Below are positions 28,266 to 36,107 of a DNA stretch of 62,758 bases, piece after piece. The DNA is from an uncultured Ruminococcus sp. Lineage in GTDB: Bacteria > Bacillota > Clostridia > Oscillospirales > Acutalibacteraceae. Position 1 is the first letter of the stretch. The number at the start of each line of letters is the position of its first letter. Below the pieces are notes generated by a model. The model worked only from the letters and a program-made list of their open reading frames with translations. It had not been told where the DNA came from and ran no database searches. Made by a program: the position numbers and the translations under genes. Location of the stretch: NCBI GenBank assembly GCA_902778175.1, contig CACYWT010000002.1:1-62758 (forward strand), read 5' to 3'.

Positions 28266-31200
28266 TCACGTCACCCCCAGTGCTCTTTTGTAGGTCTGAT
28301 TTCTTCCCGTCTGTATGATGCCTGTCGATTCGGTTATCTCCTTGCCGTCGAGGTACACAGGTATCTGAACAAGTATCTGACCGTTCATTTCTCCTGCCCC
28401 GCTCATACCGCCGTTTATCATTCTTGCCTGCGGAGTCATATCCTCCACTACTGCTTTAAGATGCGTTCTGGCGTTAATATCAAACTCAGCCGGAATAGCA
28501 TCAAGTATGGTTCTCTCGATATCCTTAAGCCCCTCGATTACAGCTTTTATGTGTATCTTTGCGGTAGTATAGAGGTCTGTCGGAACTGATGCAGTGAGTT
28601 CATTTTCAATCCCTGAAACGCTCTCTGCTGCAGTGGTTATATCGACCTTTTCAGGAACAGAAATATCATCCGGGATTTCTCCCTTGATCTCTTTTTCTAT
28701 ATCCGAAAGCCCCTCGGCCACCGTGCTTATATGCACATCGGTTTCAGCATCAACGTCTAAAGGTATTTCCCCGGTGATCTTTTCACCGATATTCTCCAGT
28801 CCCTCCACAACGGTGTTCAGATAAACCACAGTCGGAACATCGACTTTAGCCGGAACTGCCCCCGTGATCTCATCGGATATATCCTTGAAACCGTCTGCAA
28901 CAGCATTTATTCTGACATTGGTTTCGACCGCACGGTCCTTATACGCTTCTTCAAAAGCATCATCACCGACACCCTCAACAGTATTATCCACATGTGTAGT
29001 CGTATCGATATCGAAGTCTGAAGGCAGTGCCTCCACGATATCCTTGTCGGTATCCTTCATCTCATCGACAAAACCGATGCCGAGACCCATGGACATATAT
29101 TTACCGAGTTCAGCGAACTTCCTTGATGGCGAGTTGATGCCGAAGAAGCTGCAGATGCCGTCCCAGATACTGCTCGCCCAGCTCGATACCTTATCCCATA
29201 TCCATGAGGCAAGAGAACTGATACCGTTCCACAGACCTTCCACCAGCATCTTACCAATATTGGCAAACTCCGCCACGCCCTTGGCAAGGGCATTGACGAG
29301 TCCCGTGATTATCTGAGGTACGGCTTTCACAAGATCCATGATGATGGACGGCAGGTTTTTAATAAGCGACATAAAGAGCTGAACACCCGACTGTATTATC
29401 TGCGGTATGCTCTGGGTAAGAGCTGTCACCAGACCGTTTATTATCTGAGGTATTGCTCCAACCACAGTGGTTATTATCTGTGGCAGATTCTGAATGAGGG
29501 AAACGAGAAGCTGTATTCCTGCCTGAACTATCTGAGGGATAGAGCCGAGTATAGCAGTGACCAGCCCGTCTATGATCTGCGGTATCGCGGCAACCACCGC
29601 AACAATGATATCCGGGAGTGCTTCGATAAGCGAAGTCAGAAGCTGTATTCCTGTTTCGATTATGAGAGGTATGTTGTCCAGTAATGCGTTGATAATACTC
29701 TCGATTATCTGCGGTACCGCTTCAAGCAGTGTCACGATAATATCCGGCAGTGCCTCAATGAGGGATACCAAAAGCGTGATGCCTGTTTCGATGATAAGCG
29801 GGATATTTGAAAGCAGCCCTTCCACAATGTTGTTTATTATCTCAGGCAGTGCCGCCACGATGGTTTCGATTATTGTCGGCAAAGCTTCCACCAGCGAGGT
29901 AAGAAGCTGTATGCCTGTTTCGATTATCATCGGGATTGCTTCGATGATAAAGCTGATGATGGAATTTATCACCTCCGGCAGAGCTTCAATAAGCACTGGT
30001 ATGGCATCAAGAATACCCTGTGCCAGTCCCATGATTATCTGTAAAGCCGCATCTAAGATGCTCGGCAGATTGTCGATAAGCGTGGTCACGATCTGCATGA
30101 TAACGGAAACTACTGTCGGTATGAGTGTCGGGAGCGCATCTGCGATGCCTGCTGCCAGTGTGACGATCACCTGAATTGCCGTTTCAAGTATCATCGGCAG
30201 ATTTTCAAGTATCGCATTTACAAGGGCCATGACAAGCTCAAGCGCCCCCTGTGCTATCTGGGGAAGAGAGCTTACAAGGCTGTTTAAGAATGTCACGATT
30301 ATTTTTCCTGCGGCACTGACTATCTGCGGCAGGTTGTTGACCACGCCCTGCACAAGTGCATCTATGATACCCGGTGCTATTTCAGCTACGGATGCCACCA
30401 GAGTGATAAGCACATCGGCTATCCTCGGAAAAACTTCTGCAAGCTTATCCACAAGCTGCTGTGCGCCTGCCTGTATCTTTTCTTTAGCGCCTTCGCCGCC
30501 TACAAGGAGCTCCGAAAGCCCGGTCATTATCTCTGTAAATCCCGGAAGTAGCTCTCCCATGATATTGTTCTTAACACCTGTGAATGTGCGCTTAAGAGTA
30601 TCAAGGGAGTCGTTAAAATCTGCTGATGCCGCCACTGCTTCATCGCTCATGATCATGCCGAGGTCGTGCGCCTGTTGCTTTAAGGCTGCGGTTGATTCTG
30701 CTGTTTCATTAAACAGCGGAGTAAGGTTCTGACCGCTTTTACCGAAGAGGTCGTTGGCAAGTGCCGCACGGTCTGTGGTATCCGCCATGCCCTGCATACC
30801 CTCGATGACTTTTGCGAAGATGTCCTCTCTTGACATGGAGTTAAGATCATCCATGGAGATACCGAGCTTTGCAAAGCGTTCTGCCGCTTTATCACTTCCG
30901 TTTTTGGCATCGTCTATCTGATTGGTAAGGGTCTTTAAGCCTGTGGTCATGGAGGTTATTTCCACACCCGACTGGCCGAGGACATAATCCCACTCCTGGT
31001 AGGCCTCGGCAGACATACCGAGTTTCTGTGAGGTCTTGTCTATCTCGTCACCGATATTTGCCGTCTCCGTTGCCATATCGTAGAGTTTTTTGCCTGTTGC
31101 AACTGCGGCGGCTCCTATGGTTGCCACAGCGGCTGCCATGGCTTCACCGACCTTCTTTAAGACTTCACCAGCGGCTTTGAACTTTTCGCTGGCACTGCTT

Positions 31201-31640
31201 GTCTGCTCACCGCTTTCCTTGACCTCTTTTCCGAACTGATCAGCTTCTTTTTCAGCATCATCAAAGCCGTCTGCGGCCTTATCAAGAGCATCGTTATTGT
31301 CTTTCAGCTCACGCTCCATGCCATTTAGAGCGGCTTCCGCATTATTGAGCTGTATCTGCCATGCCTGTGTACGCTTATCGTTTTCACCGAAAGAAGAGGA
31401 GGCATTTTCAAGCGCCGATCTCAGTGTTTCGATCTTCTGTTTCTGCGCTTCGATATTTTTATTCAGCACTTCGTTCCGGGAAGTGAGCGCCTGAACGGAT
31501 TTATCCTGCTTATCGAAGGATGATTCAACAAGCTTCATCTCTGAACCCAGCACTTTCATCGTGCCGTTGATTTCCGACAGTGCTTTCTTGAATTCCTTCT
31601 CGCCCTCGACTCCGATCTTAAGACCGAAATTATCTGCCAT
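28266..31640 (-). CDS. Phage tail tape measure protein (1,124 aa)
   Basis: The N-terminus (residues 1-180) is a long coiled coil with KQKIETLRSALENASSSFGE-like heptads. Then comes the TMP-type core (YQEWDYVLGQSGVEI, GKSGQNLTPLF, MSDEAVAASADF). A central stretch of about 400 residues is made of hydrophobic 44-residue repeats, followed by a SWIWDKVSSW segment and a second set of shorter charged repeats to the C-terminus. Such proteins set tail length and help DNA pass the membrane. The start at 31640 follows GGAGG; the frame to 31661 overlaps it. The gene is cut off from gpG/gpGT by the inserted fic gene. Confidence 0.9.
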   Translation of the reverse strand: MADNFGLKIGVEGEKEFKKALSEINGTMKVLGSEMKLVESSFDKQDKSVQALTSRNEVLNKNIEAQKQKIETLRSALENASSSFGENDKRTQAWQIQLNNAEAALNGMERELKDNNDALDKAADGFDDAEKEADQFGKEVKESGEQTSSASEKFKAAGEVLKKVGEAMAAAVATIGAAAVATGKKLYDMATETANIGDEIDKTSQKLGMSAEAYQEWDYVLGQSGVEITSMTTGLKTLTNQIDDAKNGSDKAAERFAKLGISMDDLNSMSREDIFAKVIEGMQGMADTTDRAALANDLFGKSGQNLTPLFNETAESTAALKQQAHDLGMIMSDEAVAASADFNDSLDTLKRTFTGVKNNIMGELLPGFTEIMTGLSELLVGGEGAKEKIQAGAQQLVDKLAEVFPRIADVLITLVASVAEIAPGIIDALVQGVVNNLPQIVSAAGKIIVTFLNSLVSSLPQIAQGALELVMALVNAILENLPMILETAIQVIVTLAAGIADALPTLIPTVVSVIMQIVTTLIDNLPSILDAALQIIMGLAQGILDAIPVLIEALPEVINSIISFIIEAIPMIIETGIQLLTSLVEALPTIIETIVAALPEIINNIVEGLLSNIPLIIETGITLLVSLIEALPDIIVTLLEAVPQIIESIINALLDNIPLIIETGIQLLTSLIEALPDIIVAVVAAIPQIIDGLVTAILGSIPQIVQAGIQLLVSLIQNLPQIITTVVGAIPQIINGLVTALTQSIPQIIQSGVQLFMSLIKNLPSIIMDLVKAVPQIITGLVNALAKGVAEFANIGKMLVEGLWNGISSLASWIWDKVSSWASSIWDGICSFFGINSPSRKFAELGKYMSMGLGIGFVDEMKDTDKDIVEALPSDFDIDTTTHVDNTVEGVGDDAFEEAYKDRAVETNVRINAVADGFKDISDEITGAVPAKVDVPTVVYLNTVVEGLENIGEKITGEIPLDVDAETDVHISTVAEGLSDIEKEIKGEIPDDISVPEKVDITTAAESVSGIENELTASVPTDLYTTAKIHIKAVIEGLKDIERTILDAIPAEFDINARTHLKAVVEDMTPQARMINGGMSGAGEMNGQILVQIPVYLDGKEITESTGIIQTGRNQTYKRALGVT
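28440..29080 (-). repeat. Short charged repeats in the tape-measure C-terminus
   Basis: About six in-frame units of 38-40 codons share the pattern T-x-V-x-x-V-x-E-G-L-x-x-I-E-x-x-I-x-G-E-I-P. They are diverged at DNA level, indicating old internal duplication. Confidence 0.6.
29285..30440 (-). repeat. Tandem 132-bp (44-codon) repeats in the tape-measure gene
   Basis: The protein repeats IPxIIETGIxLLxSLIEALP followed by xIIxxxxxAIPQIIxxxxxA, giving a 44-residue period with a 22-residue half period. At least five clear copies and several diverged ones are seen. The hydrophobic repeats could be membrane-active. Confidence 0.75.
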
Positions 31641-31747
31641 AGGCTGCCTCCTTTCTTTCAAACTTGAGTTTTTCGTTGATAATATCTAATACAATTTCAT
31701 TTTCTACCTTGTTTTTGAGTTTTCTATCCGTATTTTTTCATGTTCGC

Positions 31748-31776
31748 TTGATATTTTGAGTTTGCTGTGGTATAAT
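31748..31776 (+). promoter_or_regulatory. Sigma-A promoter of the fic gene
   Basis: TTGATA (31748-31753), 17-nt spacer, TATAAT (31771-31776). It lies 35 bp upstream of the fic start on the strand opposite to the tail operon, so the gene can be expressed in the lysogen. Confidence 0.85.
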
Positions 31777-31810
31777 AGAAACAGAAAACTCAACTTCAGA
31801 GGTGATTGAT

Positions 31811-32956
31811 ATGCAAAACCGTTCTGGTTCTTTTGTTACTAATCTTTCAGGGGATGCCGAATATCGTTCATTCCGTCCTGCTCCACTGCCGCCTTCTCCA
31901 CCTGTCGAACTCGACAATGAAGCAACATCTCTTTTGATTGAAGCCAATCGAAAAGTTGCTCTTTTAGATGGTCTATCATCCCGAATTCCGAATATGGATC
32001 TGTTCGTAGCAATGTATGTCCGCAAGGAAGCACTGGTTTCTTCACAGATTGAGGGCACACAATGTACGCTTGACGATGTTCTTGATCCGAATATCGAAAC
32101 CAATATAAATGGTGATGTATCAGATGTAGTTAACTACATTAAGGCTGCGGAGTATGCTGTAAACCGATTAAACACGCTTCCCCTGTGCAACAGACTGATT
32201 AAAGAAACGCATTCAGTTCTGCTTTCAGGGGTTCGCGGCAGTGAAAAGACTCCCGGTGAATTCCGTTATTCCCAAAACTGGATAGGTGGGCAAGGCAGCA
32301 CACTGAAGAATGCAAGATATATTCCACCTAATCCGCAAGATATGAAAGATGCGATGTCTGATCTTGAAAAATACCTTAATGCTGAAGATTCCCTCGATCC
32401 GCTTATCAAGGCTGCCCTTATTCATTATCAATTTGAGACCATTCATCCCTTCCTCGATGGAAATGGCAGAGTTGGTCGTCTCCTTATCACTCTTTTCCTG
32501 ATGGAGACACATATTCTTTCTACCCCATCGCTTTATATTTCCTGCTATCTGAAATCTAATCGTATCGAATATTATGACAGAATGACAGAAGTCAGAAAAA
32601 GCGGAAATTATGAACAGTGGATTCTGTTCTTCCTGCGAGCAATTGCGGAAACAGCCGAAGATGCAATAGACACCATCGATAAGCTGACTGCTTTACACAC
32701 TAAAAACATTGATCTGATTGATGCTGAATCCTCTCGAATAAAAAACAACCTGAAGAGCCTTCTCACATACCTTGAAAAGAATCCCATTATCGATGTCAAA
32801 AAGACTTCTGATGCATTGGGCTTCTCCTATAACACTACAGCCAAGTATGTGGACCTTTTCTGCGACAAAGGAATACTGTCACAAACATCAAAAGCCGGAA
32901 AATCAAAGATTTATTCTTATACTTCATATTTGGAGATTCTTCGAAAAGACACTTAA
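31811..32956 (+). CDS. Fic-domain AMP-transferase with C-terminal winged helix (381 aa), lysogenic-conversion gene
   Basis: The Fic catalytic loop HPFLDGNGRVGR is intact (His212), preceded by the FETI segment of the active-site helix. The N-terminal inhibitory helix motif (S/T)xxxE(G/N) is present as SSQIEG (residues 77-82). This makes it a class II autoinhibited Fic protein that would add AMP to target proteins. The C-terminal 90 residues look like a helix-turn-helix (DVKKTSDALGFSYNTTAKYVDLF). The ATG at 31811 follows AGAGGTG; the GTG at 31802 is less likely. It has its own promoter and terminator and lies antisense inside the tail operon. Target is unknown. Protection of the lysogen is inference. 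Confidence 0.9.
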   Translation: MQNRSGSFVTNLSGDAEYRSFRPAPLPPSPPVELDNEATSLLIEANRKVALLDGLSSRIPNMDLFVAMYVRKEALVSSQIEGTQCTLDDVLDPNIETNINGDVSDVVNYIKAAEYAVNRLNTLPLCNRLIKETHSVLLSGVRGSEKTPGEFRYSQNWIGGQGSTLKNARYIPPNPQDMKDAMSDLEKYLNAEDSLDPLIKAALIHYQFETIHPFLDGNGRVGRLLITLFLMETHILSTPSLYISCYLKSNRIEYYDRMTEVRKSGNYEQWILFFLRAIAETAEDAIDTIDKLTALHTKNIDLIDAESSRIKNNLKSLLTYLEKNPIIDVKKTSDALGFSYNTTAKYVDLFCDKGILSQTSKAGKSKIYSYTSYLEILRKDT

Positions 32957-32961
32957 TTACA

Positions 32962-33000
32962 AATTCCCGTTTTACAAACTGTAGAACGGGAATTCTTTTT
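32962..33000 (+). terminator. Terminator of fic, overlapping the gpGT stop codon
   Basis: A 15-bp stem (32962-32976 with 32980-32994, loop AAC) is followed by CTTTTT. The complementary strand of the T run carries the TAA stop (32999-33001) of the gpGT frame. It ends plus-strand fic transcription; on the minus strand the T run is poor. Confidence 0.85.
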
Positions 33001-33594
33001 ATATCCCATACGGAATGACCTCATCAATAAAGTGCTCTTTTTTCGCTTTTGCCAGTCCGTTGAACTGCTTATATATCTCCCACTGGTCTAAGAGATGCCC
33101 CAGGGGCATGAGCCACACTTCCTCTTCCGTCCGGTTCAGAAGCGTGACTCCGTAAAAGATAAGACGGGCAAAGACCTCCTCGTCAGAGGTATCCTGCCCG
33201 CCTATGCGTTTTTTTCGGGCTCACTCTCGATATTTCTCTTAGTGCCTTTCATAAGTGCATCCATGATGGCATCCTTGAAATCAGCAAGTTCAAGAGGTGT
33301 GGTAAGAAGCTCCACGGTCTCAGGCTCAAGGAGTGCTTTCTTATTCTCCGGTTCCCTGATGTTATGGATCAGTATCGGTTGATTGGCAAGAAGTGTGATA
33401 AGCCAGATGAGCTCATCGATCGCTTTCTCGAAGTTCTCCGACTTCATCAGCTTTTCACCGAGGTCACCAAGTCCTCCGTACTTCTTTCCGATCTCTTTTG
33501 TTGCCTTTGTGGTAAGGAGCAGTTCATACTCTTTCCCGCCGATGATGATCACAGAAGCTCTGTCGCTTACTGCCGTATTCTTATTCTCTGCCAT
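32999..33594 (-). CDS. Tail assembly chaperone gpGT, made by -1 frameshift (198 aa)
   Basis: Fusion product read from the gpG start, shifting by -1 at the slippery heptamer A AAA AAC (33208-33214). It then continues 69 codons in the -1 frame to the TAA at 32999. The extension begins RIGGQDTSDEEVFARLIFYG and contains EVWLMPLGHLLDQWEIYKQF, typical of the T domain that contacts the tape measure. The extension has no start of its own, and the zero-frame stop comes two codons after the heptamer. In lambda-like phages the gpG:gpGT ratio is needed for tail assembly. Normally the next gene is the tape measure; here fic intervenes. Confidence 0.85.
33202..33594 (-). CDS. Tail assembly chaperone gpG (130 aa)
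   Basis: Short helical, charged protein between the major tail protein and tape-measure genes, where Siphovirus chaperones lie. The KEYELLLTTKATKEIGKKYGGL segment is typical of Gram-positive phage members. It ends SEPEKNA just after the slippery sequence used to make gpGT. An AAGGAGG site precedes the ATG. Confidence 0.85.
   Translation of the reverse strand: MAENKNTAVSDRASVIIIGGKEYELLLTTKATKEIGKKYGGLGDLGEKLMKSENFEKAIDELIWLITLLANQPILIHNIREPENKKALLEPETVELLTTPLELADFKDAIMDALMKGTKRNIESEPEKNA
33208..33214 (-). promoter_or_regulatory. Programmed -1 frameshift site AAAAAAC
   Basis: Codons GAA AAA AAC place the heptamer in the X XXY YYZ register. After slippage the next codon is CGC and the -1 frame is open for 69 codons. 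No obvious pseudoknot was worked out downstream. Confidence 0.8.
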
Positions 33595-33607
33595 AGCTCA
33601 TTCCTCC

Positions 33608-34210
33608 TTAACCGTTGCCGCCAGCGGCTGCCGTATAGTTCGGCTCATATACACTCTGGAACCAGTTTGTAAGTGTTCCTGCCGTTACTCCTGTTTCTCC
33701 CTCTGTGACCTCTGCTTTCCACGGGTGTCTGTCCTGTCCGTCCAGCTTGTTCCTTCTTGAGATCGTACCCTCGATGGAAGGTGTCTGGAACTCCACGCTG
33801 TCGCCCTTGGTTTTAAGGCTCGTTCCGGGGATACCGAAAAGCACTCTGTAGATCCAGAAATATCTGTACTTTCCGTTCGCCGTCTTTGCCCTGAAACCTA
33901 TCGCCACAGGTACGGGTGTATCCTCTCCCGTTGATACAAGCACACCGTTTCTGTCCACGCTTGCCCCGGTCAGATCCTTTGCGGCATCGGTGCCGATATC
34001 ATTTACGCCGAGGGTAATGGATCCGCTCTTGAACTCCTTGATCACGGTATCCGTTCCGTCATCGGCATAAAGGATAGCCTCGTTAAGCTCCACGGAGACT
34101 TCCGCCTCGATTGCTTTGGCGAGCTTTACGGGTGTGGCGTAGGTTTCTTCACCCGATGCGTTTTCAGTGATCTTTGAATAATACAGACTGTCAAGTCCTA
34201 TCGTTGCCAT
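33608..34210 (-). CDS. Major tail protein (200 aa)
   Basis: Begins MATIGLDSLYYSKI and contains the KAIEAEVSVELNEAILYADD and FKSGSITLGVNDI segments of the phi13-type major tail protein that forms the tail tube. Place between the tail completion protein and gpG supports this. The C-terminus (EGETGVTAGTLTNWF) is a short extension. GGAGG precedes the ATG. Confidence 0.9.
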   Translation of the reverse strand: MATIGLDSLYYSKITENASGEETYATPVKLAKAIEAEVSVELNEAILYADDGTDTVIKEFKSGSITLGVNDIGTDAAKDLTGASVDRNGVLVSTGEDTPVPVAIGFRAKTANGKYRYFWIYRVLFGIPGTSLKTKGDSVEFQTPSIEGTISRRNKLDGQDRHPWKAEVTEGETGVTAGTLTNWFQSVYEPNYTAAAGGNG

Positions 34211-34213
34211 AGT

Positions 34214-34564
34214 TCATTCCTCCTGTAGGTTTGTTATATATTCTTTTGCCACATCAATGGCATAGTGATTGTATCCGGTATCATTCTCATGCCCGACATA
34301 TCTTCTGTCGGTGATGGTGATATCGGAAGATAAAAGCGCCGCCGTTATCTGCCGTTTGAATGCGAGATAGTTGCCTTTGTCAAATATAGATATCCTGACT
34401 TCCTCCACATTTATCTCCGGCCTGTTATCCGCATACATATCGAACGTATCGGTAAGCGGTGTCAGCACTGTGTATCTGTCGGGAGGTATCCCGGAGAATA
34501 CACCTGTTTCAACCGGAAGTCCGATGTCAGTGATGATGTTTTTCAGTTCCGATAAAAGACTCAT
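34214..34564 (-). CDS. Tail terminator / completion protein (116 aa)
   Basis: Begins MSLLSELKNIITDIGLPVETG and has the RYTVLTPL and DNRPEINVEEVRISIFDKGNY segments of phage tail completion proteins that cap the tube and join head to tail. The start at 34564 overlaps the previous stop as ATGA and follows GGAGGTG; the frame to 34612 is therefore not used. Confidence 0.8.
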   Translation of the reverse strand: MSLLSELKNIITDIGLPVETGVFSGIPPDRYTVLTPLTDTFDMYADNRPEINVEEVRISIFDKGNYLAFKRQITAALLSSDITITDRRYVGHENDTGYNHYAIDVAKEYITNLQEE

Positions 34565-34989
34565 ATATTCCCCACCTCCGATTCCAGTTTTGCTTTCATG
34601 GCTTCTATGCACTCATTCTTTGCAGCCGATTTTGCGGGCTTAAGAAAAGGTCTCGGCGGCTGACCGCTTTTGCCGTATTCAAGCACTGATGCCACCATAG
34701 CATTACTGCTGCCGTCAGCCCTTGGCTCAGAGAAACCAATTTTCACATCGAAATTTCCGTCCTTGTCCTGCCTTGGTGGAGATGTGCCGAGCGCCGATAA
34801 AAGCTGTCCTGTGGATTTAGAAGGAGTACTGCCTTTTCCGATGGATGCCTGTAAATTGGAGCGCACTTTTTTCTCAACGACCTCCGCTCCTGCCTGCAGG
34901 ACTTTCGGAAGTATCTCATCCGTTTTATCCCCGAGTTTTGAAATCTTAAGCAGAAAATCCTCGGGCATTTTGAAACTTGCTTTAGCCAC
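34561..34989 (-). CDS. HK97 gp10-like head-tail joining protein (142 aa)
   Basis: Contains the family pattern KVLQAGAEVVEKKVRSNL, then TGQLLSALGTSPP, VKIGFSEPR and EYGKSGQPPRPFLKPA. Members join the connector to the tail. Overlaps both neighbours by a few bases, indicating coupled translation. Confidence 0.85.
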   Translation of the reverse strand: MAKASFKMPEDFLLKISKLGDKTDEILPKVLQAGAEVVEKKVRSNLQASIGKGSTPSKSTGQLLSALGTSPPRQDKDGNFDVKIGFSEPRADGSSNAMVASVLEYGKSGQPPRPFLKPAKSAAKNECIEAMKAKLESEVGNI

Positions 34990-35314
34990 CGGCAGTCACC
35001 TCCTGTCCCAATACCTCAAGATACATACCGCGCCCCTTAACATCTTCCACGGATATGATCTCAAATGTTCTGTTATCGCAGAGTATCTTCATGTTTTTTG
35101 TTACCGTTACTCCGGGAATAATACGGAAACGGAACAGGTCGGTGGCAGTAGAATATGTCGCCATGTTAGCCCATTTCTCACTGCCGTGCCGTCCTTCCCG
35201 GTATGCTCTCACAGTTGCTATAACTATATCTTCCTCGGACTTAAAACCGTCCTCGTCGGTGCTTATATTCTTCTCAACGATAGTTATTTTCGTGTTCATT
35301 TTTCCGAAGCTCAT
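34982..35314 (-). CDS. Head closure / head-tail adaptor protein (110 aa)
   Basis: Begins MSFGKMNTKITIVEK. The ISTDEDGFKSEEDIVIATVRAYREGRHGSEKWAN pattern is split by a conserved turn, followed by FRFRIIPGV and KGRGMYLEVLGQEV, as in SPP1 gp16-like head closure proteins. The start at 35314 follows GGAAGGTG and is 2 bp past the upstream stop. Confidence 0.85.
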   Translation of the reverse strand: MSFGKMNTKITIVEKNISTDEDGFKSEEDIVIATVRAYREGRHGSEKWANMATYSTATDLFRFRIIPGVTVTKNMKILCDNRTFEIISVEDVKGRGMYLEVLGQEVTAGG

Positions 35315-35315
35315 A

Positions 35316-35633
35316 TCACACCTTCCAGTCCCGGTCAAGCCGCAGGAGAAGATTTACCGTGTTCCATATCTGCTGCGCCGCATTCACGTTATCCGAAAAG
35401 AAGCCGCCCGTGGAACCGTCACGGCTCTCATAAAAATGACTGGCGAGCATGATGACCGCCTGCTCGGTCGTGGGCGGCATGGGGTTTTCACTGTAATGCC
35501 CCTCTTCTATATGCTGATAGCTTTCGGCATAGGATACAGCGGCGGTGATGTAGCTGCTGATCAGTGCATCATCTTCGCTGTGTTCCAGTATTAAATTTGC
35601 TTTTACTTTCTCCAGTAAAGAATTAAAATCCAT
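35316..35633 (-). CDS. gp6-like head-tail connector (105 aa)
   Basis: Helical protein beginning MDFNSLLEKVKANLILEHSE, with SYITAAVSYAESYQ and AVIMLASHFYESRDG, the usual sequence landmarks of HK97 gp6-like connectors that sit under the portal. The start at 35633 follows AAAGGAG by 8 nt. Confidence 0.85.
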   Translation of the reverse strand: MDFNSLLEKVKANLILEHSEDDALISSYITAAVSYAESYQHIEEGHYSENPMPPTTEQAVIMLASHFYESRDGSTGGFFSDNVNAAQQIWNTVNLLLRLDRDWKV

Positions 35634-35650
35634 CACCGCCGCTCCTTTCA

Positions 35651-36028
35651 TTATTCGTCTGCTGTCATTAGACCGGCGGCTTTCAATTTCGTAAGAAGAC
35701 TGTTGAAAGCACTTTCAAGTGCCAGAAGGTTGCTGCCTGCCGCATTCGGCTGATTCTCCATCATTCTCACAACTCCTGCTGTACTTTCAGTCGCTACGGA
35801 GGGCGTCTGAGGATCAGCTGAAAGAACGCCGCTCCCGGTAATGCTGAGTCCTGATCCTACCTTGACACCGCCGAGTTTTGATGCAGTTGCAGCCGGCAGG
35901 GTGTATGACTCGCCCCCGCCGCCAGGAAAGTTCTCAACAGAACTTCCTTCATCAAATACCAGCTTTCCGCCGATATGTGTCACCTCGCCGTTCTGTTCGG
36001 TGTAGTTTTTTGTGTTATATCCGCTCAT
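35651..36028 (-). CDS. Head fibre protein (125 aa)
   Basis: A short N-terminal part with THIGGKLVFDEG is followed by a collagen-like Gly/Ser patch and the AATASKLGGVKVGSGLSI-type beta motif. A C-terminal trimerising-looking helix (NLLALESAFNSLLTKLKAAG) closes it. Head fibre proteins of Firmicutes phages have this layout and lie next to the capsid gene. Confidence 0.75.
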   Translation of the reverse strand: MSGYNTKNYTEQNGEVTHIGGKLVFDEGSSVENFPGGGGESYTLPAATASKLGGVKVGSGLSITGSGVLSADPQTPSVATESTAGVVRMMENQPNAAGSNLLALESAFNSLLTKLKAAGLMTADE

Positions 36029-36107
36029 AGTTTCTTACCTCCGATTTATAATCCGGCGGGATACGGGTATAGGTCCCGTACCCCCTGCCGATTATATGAT
36101 TATTGTC

